Source: Clostridiaceae bacterium (GTDB lineage: Bacteria; Bacillota; Clostridia; Oscillospirales; Acutalibacteraceae). Taken from it: a stretch of DNA of 64,000 nt. Numbering within the stretch: the first letter of the stretch is position 1; every line of letters starts with the position of its first letter. This document shows positions 8,479 to 16,291 of this stretch, piece after piece. A program made the translations under genes and the position numbers. The notes beneath the pieces were generated by a model, which was given only the letters and a program-made list of their open reading frames with translations, did no database searches and was not told where the DNA came from. Location of the stretch: positions 35,995 through 99,994 of the forward strand of contig JAEDFL010000002.1 of NCBI GenBank assembly GCA_016292785.1, in the 5' to 3' direction.

Positions 8479-8727
8479 TTATACGGTTTTAGCAATTTTT
8501 TTCGCACACTCACGGCATATTTTCTGACCGTTATACTCAACAAGCTCCTCCGAGCTGTGACAAAAAATACAAGACGGAATGTATTTTTTGATTACTATTT
8601 CGTTTCCTCTTGCAAGTATTTCGACCTTGCTTCCTTCTCCCATGATATCGAGCTCTTTCCTGATTTCAATCGGAAGTACGATTCTTCCTGCAATATCGAC
8701 ACTTCTGACTATTCCGACACTTTTCAT
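8479..8727 (-). CDS. AbrB/SpoVT-type regulator with C-terminal zinc ribbon
   Basis: 82 residues. Residues 1-~48 are a swapped-hairpin AbrB DNA-binding domain (GIVRSVDIAGRIVLPIEIRK, then LDIMGEGSKVEILARGNEIVIKK in two parts), as in AbrB, Abh and SpoVT transition-state regulators. Residues ~53-76 hold two Cys pairs (CIFC ... CREC) expected to bind zinc. This two-part layout is common in Clostridia. The ribosome site AAAGGAG precedes the ATG. The stop codon touches the right end of the hairpin element. Its promoter contains a TGGTAT direct repeat that could be an autoregulatory site. Confidence 0.9.
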   Translation of the reverse strand: MKSVGIVRSVDIAGRIVLPIEIRKELDIMGEGSKVEILARGNEIVIKKYIPSCIFCHSSEELVEYNGQKICRECAKKIAKTV

Positions 8728-8785
8728 ACTTCGACTCCTTTATTGATTATCCGACCGCAACAAACAGAATTTCCTTATTAACAAT

Positions 8786-8814
8786 ATAATACCACTTTAT
8801 ACCAAGGTAGTCAA
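8786..8814 (-). promoter_or_regulatory. promoter of the AbrB gene with internal direct repeat
   Basis: Minus strand TTGACT (8814-8809), 17-bp spacer, TATTAT (8791-8786). The spacer and -10 contain two TGGTAT copies 10 bp apart, i.e. on one helix face, a possible operator. Confidence 0.65.
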
Positions 8815-8823
8815 CACATTATT

Positions 8824-8851
8824 AAAAAAAAGCAACCGCCGAAGCGGTTGC
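8824..8851 (-). terminator. strong terminator of the 46-residue peptide gene
   Basis: Minus-strand stem GCAACCGC/GCGGTTGC closed by a TTCG tetraloop (8832-8851) and followed by eight T residues (8831-8824). A textbook strong terminator. Confidence 0.9.
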
Positions 8852-8876
8852 CTTTTCCCTTATAAAATAAAGAAGA

Positions 8877-9017
8877 TTAGCCCTTAGCAACAAGGCCCAT
8901 AACGAGCTCAATGATCTTATTAAGGATAGCCTGGAAATCAATCTTTGTAATGAGATCGGTTACCTTATCCATAATAGCGTTGATGTCAATAGCGCCGAGA
9001 ATTGCAGAAAGATCCAT
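8877..9017 (-). CDS. 46-residue amphipathic peptide, function unknown
   Basis: A short reading frame of 46 codons plus TAA that reads MDLSAILGAIDINAIMDKV, then TDLITKIDFQAILNKIIEL and VMGLVAKG. Isoleucine, leucine and valine recur every 3-4 residues, giving an amphipathic helix with acidic and lysine residues on the other face; there is no Cys, no signal peptide and no long membrane helix. The gene is well supported: AAGGAG 10-11 bases before the ATG, a TTGACA-17-TAATAT promoter with a TG extension, a leader hairpin, and a strong terminator directly after. It is not recognised. Possibilities include a leaderless bacteriocin or modulin-like peptide, a toxin, or a small structural protein. Confidence 0.75.
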   Translation of the reverse strand: MDLSAILGAIDINAIMDKVTDLITKIDFQAILNKIIELVMGLVAKG

Positions 9018-9072
9018 TATTGGTTACTCCTTTCCTTATATTTTTGGTAACAGCAAACTGTTATCTATGATT

Positions 9073-9101
9073 ATATTATCATACTTCGGCTGTAATGTCA
9101 A
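9073..9101 (-). promoter_or_regulatory. strong promoter of the 46-residue peptide gene
   Basis: Minus strand TTGACA (9101-9096), 17 bp, TAATAT (9078-9073) preceded by TG (extended -10). The leader then holds an 8-bp hairpin, GATAACAG/CTGTTACC with one G-T pair, at about 9048-9067 before the ribosome site. Confidence 0.78.
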
Positions 9102-9145
9102 GTTTTACAAATGCAATGTTTGGACAAAAGCTCATTATTGAATGT

Positions 9146-10774
9146 TTACAGTTGTTCCGGAACAGGCTTGTCCTCAAGCTCATGCTCAAATGAGAGCAGG
9201 TTGTTACGCTCAAAAAAGCTGTATCTCATTCCGAATGCTTTGCAAATTCCGTCGGCAGGAACATAGAGCTGACCTCTCTGAAGCCGCTTAACTTCGGACG
9301 GCATTTCAAAACTGCCGCTTTCGGTAATTACGGTTCTGCTGTTTTCGGTAAATGTCGCCTTGTGGCGGAAAGCCGACACGGTGACAGCGCCCTTGCTCAT
9401 TTCAACGTCAAAGCCCGTGTATCGGAACATTACGGCAACAGGCACATACCATAATCCGTCAATTTCTTCACAGGTGAGAGTTCTCATACAAAGTCCGAGA
9501 TCGGCGCCCTTGAACATCAGCCTTGTTGTCCTGAAAACAGGGGCAAGAGCGATGGGATATATAGTGTCGTTTTCCTTGTCGATAACACACTGATCGACCG
9601 CCTTGTCACCCTCAAGGTAGGAGGTAAGAGTCAGTTTCTTGCCCTGAACCCTTGCAACAGTATACATCGAAAGCTCCTCCTCATGGGGATAGTATGCACA
9701 GTTCCAAAGCTTCGGTGTAACAAGCATATTGGAAGGATTTCGGTGACCGCTTCCCATATTGTAAAACACCGTTCCCTCGGAAGGTCTGTCCCAAAGATTG
9801 TCGCCCCGTCTGGGGTAGCTTCGGGAGAAGCAATGCTCGTGTCCGCTGAAAACAACATCAAATTTTTCCATTCCCTCCCGGAGCATCGGATAAGAGTCCT
9901 CGCAGGAGAGGCTGGAGCCTTGATAGCAGATAGGGAAGTGGTGCGAGCCGAATTTCCACGTCTTGTCGGTTTTCGCCGTGTCCTCGATAAGCCATTCGTT
10001 GACATATTCCGGACCGCTTAATCCTATTGCACAGAAATGTGCGTTGCCGTAGTCAAAGGAATAGTTAGCGGTTTTCCAGTCCTCGGGACCGTTATCGGGA
10101 TACGATCCGCCGAACTGCTTGCCGAAGTATTCGACCTTTTCGGAATAATATTTGTTTTCGAGGGTGAAATAATTTCCGAATCCCATATCGTCGTGATTGC
10201 CGACAGACATCATAAACGGAATATGCTCGATTATACCTTTCATACCGTCGAGAAGACCTGTCCACTGAATATCGGTCTGTCCGCAGTTTGTGTTATCGCC
10301 CGCAGTGAGAATAAAGCGCACATCGGGGTGCAGTCTGAGAGCTTCCCGGACAATCTCGTTCAGGACGGAATAATCGGCAGGAGGTTCCGCACCGCCGCCC
10401 TGAGTGTCCGAAAGGCAAAGAAACTCAAAGCTCTCAAGGTCGTTTTCCGCTGTTTTGAAATCATATATTTCACTTCTGAAATTATCGTTTCCGCAGGTAT
10501 ATTCGTATTCCTCGCCCGGCTCAAGGGCTTTGATATGTGCCCAAAATATATTGCTGCTGTCCATATCGGAGTCAAAGCGTCCCATGTCCGCATCTGTTCT
10601 GAGCCAATCTTTTTCACCCTTTTTTCTGTAAAGAGCATAGCCGCTTTCAATATCGGTGCAGGCTCTCCATGTGACCGTCATGCTTGTCCTTGCATCACCG
10701 TTTATCGTCAGCATTATGTGATCGGGATTATTCTGTGATCCTCTGATTTTTTTCCATTCTTCCTTTGTAATCAT
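9146..10774 (-). CDS. metallophosphoesterase with N-terminal PAP domain and C-terminal stalk-like domain
   Basis: 542 residues without a recognisable signal peptide. Residues ~20-110 are a fibronectin-like purple-acid-phosphatase N-domain (SMTVTWRA, EYEYTCGN). The core carries LCLSDTQGGG, TAGDNTNCG, VGNHDDMGF, GSHHFPICY and SGHEHCFSRSYP, all metal motifs present. The last ~130 residues (from about DGLWYVPVAVMFRYTG to RGQLYVPADGICKAFG) resemble the stalk domain of copper amine oxidase N-termini, which is normally outside the cell. GGAGG and a TTGAAT-17-TATAAT promoter fix the start. Either it works in the cytosol with a borrowed domain, or it leaves by a non-classical path. Confidence 0.85.
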   Translation of the reverse strand: MITKEEWKKIRGSQNNPDHIMLTINGDARTSMTVTWRACTDIESGYALYRKKGEKDWLRTDADMGRFDSDMDSSNIFWAHIKALEPGEEYEYTCGNDNFRSEIYDFKTAENDLESFEFLCLSDTQGGGAEPPADYSVLNEIVREALRLHPDVRFILTAGDNTNCGQTDIQWTGLLDGMKGIIEHIPFMMSVGNHDDMGFGNYFTLENKYYSEKVEYFGKQFGGSYPDNGPEDWKTANYSFDYGNAHFCAIGLSGPEYVNEWLIEDTAKTDKTWKFGSHHFPICYQGSSLSCEDSYPMLREGMEKFDVVFSGHEHCFSRSYPRRGDNLWDRPSEGTVFYNMGSGHRNPSNMLVTPKLWNCAYYPHEEELSMYTVARVQGKKLTLTSYLEGDKAVDQCVIDKENDTIYPIALAPVFRTTRLMFKGADLGLCMRTLTCEEIDGLWYVPVAVMFRYTGFDVEMSKGAVTVSAFRHKATFTENSRTVITESGSFEMPSEVKRLQRGQLYVPADGICKAFGMRYSFFERNNLLSFEHELEDKPVPEQL

Positions 10775-10797
10775 AACACACCTCCGATTTGAGGTAG

Positions 10798-10826
10798 ATT
10801 ATAACATATTTTATACGTTGATTCAA
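10798..10826 (-). promoter_or_regulatory. promoter of the 542-residue metallophosphoesterase
   Basis: Minus strand TTGAAT (10826-10821), 17 bp, TATAAT (10803-10798), 24 bases before the ATG. Confidence 0.75.
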
Positions 10827-10834
10827 GAAAACTG

Positions 10835-10863
10835 TTGTCAAATTAAAGCAAATAGATTATAAT
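10835..10863 (+). promoter_or_regulatory. promoter of the Thr/Lys-linker protein
   Basis: TTGTCA at 10835-10840, 17 bp, TATAAT at 10858-10863, divergent from and close to the preceding promoter. Confidence 0.72.
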
Positions 10864-10897
10864 ATACACAGAGGGGAAAACGAAAAAAAGGAAGTGT

Positions 10898-11971
10898 ATG
10901 ATTATGAAAAAAACAATAGTAATATGTGTTTCCGCCATTCTCTGCGTTGCGATGATGTGCGGATCGTTTATCTATGTCGGCAAGGACTTTAACGAAAGCA
11001 TCAGCAAGCTTATTCCGTCTATCCTTGTTTCCTCAAGGTGGAATGAACAGCAGACCGAGCCTACAACAGCCGCACCCGTTACTGAGCCGACGAGCGAAGC
11101 TGCCACCGAGGAAGAAACAACCGAGGCTCAGACTGAGGAGACAACGACAGCCGCCGATGCTCAGAGCACGACCGCTGTGAATAAGACAACGACCAAAAAG
11201 GCTACCACAACAACCAAAAAGCCTGTAACGACCACTAAAAAGGTAACCACGACCAAGAAAACAACCACAACCACAAAAAAGGTCACTACAACCACAAAAA
11301 AGCAGACCACTGCTCCCGCTAAGCTCACCACGGCACAGATCATAAACAATTACAATGCCGCAATCAACAAGGTAAGAAGCTCCAATGCAGGCTATACCAA
11401 GACGAGAAGCACAAAGCTTAATTCGCTTGATGCAGGTGCGCTCGGCAATATGAGCGTTGTTAAGGACGCTGTTTCGGGCTTCCTCGGAGTCGGTGATAAA
11501 ACATACACAAACTCAAAGGGTAAGAACGAGTTTATGTCAGCCGCCGCACTCAAGTCTGCCGACGTCAAGAGCGCAAGCTACACTCTCAAAAACGGAAAAT
11601 ATACATATACTCTTGTACTTAACAACGGCTCAAGCTCAGCCGATTCAAGCAATAAAAAGAACAGCTCTCCCGTTGACAGAAGCGGTATCCTTGTCGGAAC
11701 GGGGGATAAAACCGCCTATGACCACAAGTGTGCGGAAAACCTCTATACCGCTATCAACAACACGGACGGTGCATCCGTAAAGTCGATATCCGAGAGTACC
11801 TCGAATGTCAAGTGCGTAGCCGTTGTCAACGCTTCAAACGGCAGGCTTGAGAGCCTCAGCGTGTCGTTTGACTTTGCCGTAACGCTCACCAACACAAAAT
11901 ATGTCGTAACGATCAAGAGTGCGGGCGGAACAGCGTCAACGACAGTTAAGTATTCAAACTTTAAGTTCTGA
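10898..11971 (+). CDS. surface-anchored protein with Thr/Lys-rich linker
   Basis: 357 residues (the second ATG at 10904 is also possible with ribosome site AAGGAAG). An N-terminal signal/anchor helix (TIVICVSAILCVAMMCGSFIYV) is followed by an acidic Thr/Glu/Ala-rich stretch, then a Thr/Lys repeat block (TTTKKATTTTKK-type, residues ~95-145) that is likely a wall-spanning linker. The rest (from TTAQIINNYNAAINKVRSS) is a globular domain of unknown function, rich in Ser, Asn and Lys. No LPXTG-type signal is seen. The aldo/keto reductase starts 21 bases downstream and is probably co-transcribed. Function is unknown; extracellular placement is inferred. Confidence 0.75.
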   Translation: MIMKKTIVICVSAILCVAMMCGSFIYVGKDFNESISKLIPSILVSSRWNEQQTEPTTAAPVTEPTSEAATEEETTEAQTEETTTAADAQSTTAVNKTTTKKATTTTKKPVTTTKKVTTTKKTTTTTKKVTTTTKKQTTAPAKLTTAQIINNYNAAINKVRSSNAGYTKTRSTKLNSLDAGALGNMSVVKDAVSGFLGVGDKTYTNSKGKNEFMSAAALKSADVKSASYTLKNGKYTYTLVLNNGSSSADSSNKKNSSPVDRSGILVGTGDKTAYDHKCAENLYTAINNTDGASVKSISESTSNVKCVAVVNASNGRLESLSVSFDFAVTLTNTKYVVTIKSAGGTASTTVKYSNFKF

Positions 11972-11992
11972 AAAACGATAGGAGACTGAATT

Positions 11993-12904
11993 ATGAAAAG
12001 AATTGAAATAGGCGGCGTTATTCCTGCTTCTGCGGTTTCTATGGGCTGTATGAGACTGACCGATGTTAAAAGCAGCGTTGACAGCGTTATAGGTACTGCG
12101 TTGGACTGCGGAATTGATTTTTTTGACCACGCCGATATCTACGGCGGCGGAAAATGCGAGGAGCTTTTCGGCGATTATCTTTCCTCACACAAGGATATCC
12201 GTGATAAAATAACCGTCCAGACAAAGTGTGCCATAAGAAAGGGCTGCTACGATTTTTCAAAGGAACACATTGTTTCTTCCGTTGAAAACTCACTCAAAAG
12301 GCTGAAAACTGACTATGTTGATGTTCTTCTTCTCCACCGTCCCGACACTCTTATGGAGCCTGAGGAGGTTGCGGAAGCCTTTAATCTTCTCGAACGTGAA
12401 GGCAAGGTCAGATATTTCGGAGTTTCCAACCACAACCCGTATCAGATAGAACTGCTTAAAACTGCCGTTAAACAGCCTTTGATCGTCAATCAGCTTCAGA
12501 TGTCGATAACCGAATCGGGCATGATTACCTCGGGACTGAATGTTAATATGAAAAACAGCGAATCACAGATGCATGACGGCGGTCTGCTTGAATACTCACG
12601 AATTAAGAATATCACAATTCAGACCTGGTCTCCGTTCCAGAAAGGCTTTTTCAAAGGAGCGTTCATCGGTGATGAGGAATATCCCGAATTGAATAAAAAG
12701 CTCTGCGAGCTTGCGGAAAAATACGGAGTCACTCCGACGGGAATTGCCTCGGCATGGATACTTCGTCATCCTGCCCGTATGCAGTTGATATCAGGTTCGA
12801 TGAACGAATCGAGAATCAAAGAGATCTGCGCCGGAGCGGATATCACCCTGACAAGAGAGGACTGGTATTCCGTCTATCTTGCGGCGGGATATTGCTTACC
12901 GTAA
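11993..12904 (+). CDS. aldo/keto reductase (YdhF-like)
   Basis: A 303-residue NADPH-dependent TIM-barrel oxidoreductase. The catalytic Asp and Tyr are in FFDHADIYGGGKCEELFG, the Lys in VQTKCAIRKG and the His in DVLLLHRPD; FGVSNHNPYQI and QLQMSI complete the family pattern closest to E. coli YdhF. The substrate aldehyde or ketone is not predictable. AGGAGAC precedes the ATG. It lies directly after the surface protein and before a strong terminator shared with the opposite XRE gene. Confidence 0.92.
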   Translation: MKRIEIGGVIPASAVSMGCMRLTDVKSSVDSVIGTALDCGIDFFDHADIYGGGKCEELFGDYLSSHKDIRDKITVQTKCAIRKGCYDFSKEHIVSSVENSLKRLKTDYVDVLLLHRPDTLMEPEEVAEAFNLLEREGKVRYFGVSNHNPYQIELLKTAVKQPLIVNQLQMSITESGMITSGLNVNMKNSESQMHDGGLLEYSRIKNITIQTWSPFQKGFFKGAFIGDEEYPELNKKLCELAEKYGVTPTGIASAWILRHPARMQLISGSMNESRIKEICAGADITLTREDWYSVYLAAGYCLP

Positions 12905-12910
12905 ATAATA

Positions 12911-12946
12911 AAAAGCTTGTATCATTGCGGTACAAGCTTTTGTTTT
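12911..12946. terminator. bidirectional terminator
   Basis: An 11-bp perfect stem AAAAGCTTGTA (12911-12921) with TACAAGCTTTT (12931-12941) and T-rich flank; it overlaps the stop region of the minus-strand XRE gene. Confidence 0.85.
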
Positions 12947-13115
12947 ATTTTCTTCCGAGCAGGTAATCGACGCTAACACCGTAAAAATCGGCGAGCTTTA
13001 TAAGCGTCGAAGCGGTCAATTCTATTACGCCGGTCTCATACTGAGAATAGGTGTTTTGCGAAATGTTCAGCATTGCCGCAATTTCCTTTTGCTTCAGATC
13101 CCTGTCTTCCCACAA
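12945..13115 (-). CDS. short XRE-family HTH regulator, start uncertain
   Basis: The frame reads LWEDRDLKQKEIAAMLNISQ, then NTYSQYETGVIELTASTLIK and LADFYGVSVDYLLGRK, a clear Cro/C1-type helix-turn-helix of 56 residues from a TTG start. Homology continues upstream as YENIRN, but this is cut by an in-frame TAA immediately after an ATG (ATG TAA TAT GAA), so the natural start looks lost or moved. The stop and start lie beside a 38-bp palindrome. It could be a functional small repressor starting at TTG, or a decayed one. Confidence 0.6.
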   Translation of the reverse strand: MWEDRDLKQKEIAAMLNISQNTYSQYETGVIELTASTLIKLADFYGVSVDYLLGRK

Positions 13116-13130
13116 ATTTCTGATGTTTTC

Positions 13131-13168
13131 ATATTACATAATATCACCCGGGTAATATTATGTAATAT
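13131..13168. promoter_or_regulatory. 38-bp near-perfect palindrome, likely operator
   Basis: Eighteen of 19 base pairs match around the centre CCCGGG (13147-13152); arms read ATATTACATAATAT and its complement, with one C/A mismatch. It overlaps the expected start of the XRE gene, as an autoregulatory operator would. There is no U-run, so a terminator is unlikely. No gene lies on the plus strand between 12905 and 13302. Confidence 0.65.
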
Positions 13169-13272
13169 CTTTTAAACAGATATAATTATTTTAAGGGAAA
13201 GTTCGATATATATCAGTTTTGTCAACAGGAAGAAAATCTATTGCCTTATTCCGTCGGAATGACTTATCGGGC

Positions 13273-13300
13273 AAAAAAATCGGCGCACACGGCGCCGGTT
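13273..13300 (-). terminator. terminator of the DUF4091-FAD operon
   Basis: CGGCGC (13281-13286) pairs with GCGCCG (13292-13297); the minus strand then runs into seven T residues (13279-13273). Confidence 0.8.
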
Positions 13301-13302
13301 TT

Positions 13303-14613
13303 TTATTTTCTGATTACCTTAACTGTTTGACTCAGAGTTTTTTCCTGCCATTTCAGTACGTCCGATTTATCATAGCTTTCGGGCGCACTCTGCAAAGCTT
13401 TCGCAAGCATACCGCCTTTTATCAGACCGCCGATTATTTTCAGGAAATATTGAGGCTTTTTCATTCCTCTGATAAATTTTTTCAGAAGAACTCCGACATC
13501 GGTATTATCTCCTGCTCCGGCAAGATCGTTTGCCTGAATTACTTCGCTTTTGAAAAGGAAGTCAACACCCTCGCCGGGAAGATTCAGCAAAGCGTTTTTT
13601 AAGCTCTCGTTTTTGGCCGTTTTTCCGCCGTAAAGGATGTGAAAATCCCTGTTATAGCTCCACAGCGCCCCGGCGGAGAAATCCGATACGTTCCTGATCA
13701 CCGTATCGGCAAGCAGTTTACCTGCGTTAAGAGAAAGGTCAATTCCCATTCCGTTCATCGGCGTTGTCATAAAGGCGCTGTCTCCGACTGCGGCATAGCC
13801 GTCGGCAACCATGAGCGCAAGCGGACGTCGAACGGGAATAACGGCATGATTTCCTCCGTGTATTACTTCTGTTCCGATCCACGGATGAGTTTTTCGGAAA
13901 TCATCAAGGTGCGCATTAAGCATATCGTTTTTAAGGGGATCGATCCTGCCTATAAGTATATCCACGCTGTCGGGGTTGGTACAGCACCAGGAAAGCCCCT
14001 GCTCCCTTGCGTGGCACAGGAAAACCTCAAAAGGAATGTCGGGCATTTTGCTTTCTTCGGTTTTGTTATAATAGGCTCTGAACGCATAAAAAACATCGCC
14101 CCGTTCAGGCATTTTTTCAATTCCTAAGCTGTCGGGAAGCTTTGTCCGCAGGGGAGAGAAAGCTCCTGCCGCATCAATTACAAGGTCGGCTTCGATATCG
14201 CCGACGGAGGTTTTTATTCCGCAAACCCGGTCGCCTTTAATGATCGGTGCGGTTATTTTTACACCGAAATTCAGCCTGACTCCGCAGTTTTGAGCATATT
14301 CAATAAGCATTTCAATCAGGGACTTGCGCCACATTATTTTCTGCCTGTTTTCTTCATTGTAGTGTATGGTTATCCCTGTTTGATAGTCGGGAGAAATGAA
14401 GGCGCAGTCTCCTCTGTATCTCCAGATACCGTCGGGAATTGAGTCCTTTTCAATAAGCTCCGTCAGCAAATCAAAGCTGAATCTGTCTTCCCAATCGTGA
14501 CCTAATTCATCTCCTTGCTTCATTTCATATACAGTAACATCATAGCCTGCCTTTGCAAGCCTTGCGGCTGCGACAAGTCCTCCGTGACCGGCACCTGCGA
14601 CAATAATATTCAT
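13303..14613 (-). CDS. FAD-dependent oxidoreductase, geranylgeranyl-reductase-like
   Basis: 436 residues with an N-terminal Rossmann FAD fold (NIIVAGAGHGGLVAAARLAK, GxGxxG), a central VIDAAGAFSPLR motif and the second FAD contact AVGDSAFMTTPMNGMGIDL. This layout fits the PHBH-type/geranylgeranyl reductase group of flavoproteins that reduce or hydroxylate isoprenoid or aromatic substrates. The actual substrate is unknown. Its ATG overlaps the stop of the DUF4091 gene (ATGA), so the two are translationally coupled, an unexpected pairing. Confidence 0.82.
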   Translation of the reverse strand: MNIIVAGAGHGGLVAAARLAKAGYDVTVYEMKQGDELGHDWEDRFSFDLLTELIEKDSIPDGIWRYRGDCAFISPDYQTGITIHYNEENRQKIMWRKSLIEMLIEYAQNCGVRLNFGVKITAPIIKGDRVCGIKTSVGDIEADLVIDAAGAFSPLRTKLPDSLGIEKMPERGDVFYAFRAYYNKTEESKMPDIPFEVFLCHAREQGLSWCCTNPDSVDILIGRIDPLKNDMLNAHLDDFRKTHPWIGTEVIHGGNHAVIPVRRPLALMVADGYAAVGDSAFMTTPMNGMGIDLSLNAGKLLADTVIRNVSDFSAGALWSYNRDFHILYGGKTAKNESLKNALLNLPGEGVDFLFKSEVIQANDLAGAGDNTDVGVLLKKFIRGMKKPQYFLKIIGGLIKGGMLAKALQSAPESYDKSDVLKWQEKTLSQTVKVIRK

Positions 14614-16238
14614 ATGCTTTTCCTTTCAATGGCTTTGTTTACAATTTCCCTGAGTCGGAGTATCGACTCTGTTTTTCTCGGATACTGAGAAAAGGTGATC
14701 TTTCCGAACTCCTTTTCGATGCAGGCAACCGCATTGTCTTTACCTGTCATTTCGCCGAGCAGCTTCATCGCACGCATATCCTGCAAAGCCTGATAAAAGA
14801 CCTCGCTTCTGACGGATTCGACAGCACCGTTTTTGTACGGATAAACGGTGAAAGCGTCGCCCGAAGGAAATGCCGTGTCGGCGTCCGTGACCGAAAACGG
14901 GTCGATGCTTCGCACGGAAAACTGAGAGTTGTAGAAGTTATAGCCCCATTGTAAAAATCCCTCGATGCCGTACTTGAAAAGCTGAACGCCGATAGCTCTT
15001 GTGACCGCAAGCGGCATACCGAAAAATCGGTTGCTGAGCTTGCCGCCCTGACCGCAGCAGTAGTATGTCCACGGGTGCGGGAAGCCTTTTTCGATGAAGG
15101 CTTCGATATTTGTTGTGCAGGGTATAGGGTGAGAGATCAAGCCGCTTTCATAGTATTCATAGTCCGAGAGAGCGTCTATTATCGGGAAATCCGAAAGCAA
15201 GGGAGCGACGATTTTCTTCGCCTCGGCATAGGAGGCTGTCTGCTCACCGTTAGGCTCGTCCGAGATGTGGAAAAAGGTGTTTTTTTCTATTTTCTCCGAT
15301 TTTATGACCTTGATAAGCTCAGGGAGAAATGCTTTAAGAAAATCGGAATATTCCTTTGATGCGGCAGGAGTGTCCCAGCCGAAAATCCGCTTCTGTTCGC
15401 CGTCAGCGTCGGCAACAACCTTAGGAGCAAATGCCGCACCCCATTGGGTGAAAAGATGAGATATTTCAAAAAATTTGAAGCCGCACCTTTTGGCAAGCCG
15501 CACCCAGCGGATAAATTTTTCAAAGCCGAAAGAATATTTCCCTTTGTCAAGTCTTACGTCAACGAGCTGAACTGTCAGCCTTTCTCCTCCGACAGCGGTG
15601 TCAAGCGGCGGAGTGAAAACGGGGGTGAGTATCATATTGACGCCTGTGTGCACGGCGGTTTTCATAAAGCTTTCGGTGAGCGACCAGAAATCCTCGCTGA
15701 AAACGGGAACATTGTAGTAGTTTGCTATACCGTCACAATGGAACCATTGGGTGTAGATAAGCTCCTGCTCGGGGAGTACGGCGTCGAGCACTTTAAGCTC
15801 AAATGTGTTTGAAGAAGCTTCCTCATTGTCACGAAGTATTTTTATTGTAATTCCGTAATCGCCGGGTTCAATGTCCTTTGGAAGCTCTGCGGTTATCCAC
15901 AGGGAGTAGTAATTGTAACGCTTTACCGCAAAGGTGCTGTCAATGGGAAACAGCACATCGGGAAAAAGTCCGGCTTCGGTACGCTCGTAACAGTCGCAGT
16001 CCGACTTGTAGACGGGCATTTCCGACGGAACATTGCCTACGGCTCTGACGGTTATGTATTGAGCAATCGGAGAATCGACAACAATGTCTGCAAAGAATTT
16101 CTCGTCACTCCGATATGCTATCTGGTAGGAAAAGCGTTCGCCCCGGAGAGCCGATCCGCTGTTGATCTCGGTAAGATCGCATTTGCCGTCAAGAAAAACA
16201 CGCTGAAGCGAGGAAACCTGCTTTGTGATAAATTCCAT
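14610..16238 (-). CDS. DUF4091 domain protein, putative glycoside-hydrolase-like
   Basis: 542 residues. The N-terminal ~170 residues are beta-sandwich-like (RGERFSYQIAYRS, EPGDYGITIKI); the rest is a TIM-barrel-like region with the DUF4091 signature around FHISDEPNGEQTASYAEAKK and LQWGYNFYNSQFS. Conserved acidic residues (DEPN) resemble glycosidase active sites. Function is not established in the family. No signal peptide is present, so a cytosolic role is likely. A TTTACA-17-TAAGAT promoter and GGAG ribosome site precede it; the FAD enzyme follows with a 4-base overlap. Confidence 0.8.
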   Translation of the reverse strand: MEFITKQVSSLQRVFLDGKCDLTEINSGSALRGERFSYQIAYRSDEKFFADIVVDSPIAQYITVRAVGNVPSEMPVYKSDCDCYERTEAGLFPDVLFPIDSTFAVKRYNYYSLWITAELPKDIEPGDYGITIKILRDNEEASSNTFELKVLDAVLPEQELIYTQWFHCDGIANYYNVPVFSEDFWSLTESFMKTAVHTGVNMILTPVFTPPLDTAVGGERLTVQLVDVRLDKGKYSFGFEKFIRWVRLAKRCGFKFFEISHLFTQWGAAFAPKVVADADGEQKRIFGWDTPAASKEYSDFLKAFLPELIKVIKSEKIEKNTFFHISDEPNGEQTASYAEAKKIVAPLLSDFPIIDALSDYEYYESGLISHPIPCTTNIEAFIEKGFPHPWTYYCCGQGGKLSNRFFGMPLAVTRAIGVQLFKYGIEGFLQWGYNFYNSQFSVRSIDPFSVTDADTAFPSGDAFTVYPYKNGAVESVRSEVFYQALQDMRAMKLLGEMTGKDNAVACIEKEFGKITFSQYPRKTESILRLREIVNKAIERKSI

Positions 16239-16262
16239 TACTTTTCACTCCTTCTGTTTTAT

Positions 16263-16291
16263 ATCTTATCAAATATAACGTGTTTTGTAAA
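16263..16291 (-). promoter_or_regulatory. promoter of the DUF4091-FAD operon
   Basis: Minus strand TTTACA (16291-16286), 17 bp, TAAGAT (16268-16263) with a TG extension, 25 bases before the ATG. Confidence 0.6.

Noticed and set aside
10037..10738. Long open frame (233 codons) on the plus strand
   Set aside because: It lies wholly antisense to the metallophosphoesterase at 9146-10774, which has all motifs, a ribosome site and a promoter. The antisense frame has no recognisable domain.
11161..11349. Hydrophobic frame on the minus strand
   Set aside because: It is the reverse reading of the Thr/Lys repeat block of the plus-strand surface protein; valine/phenylalanine runs arise from the low-complexity codons.
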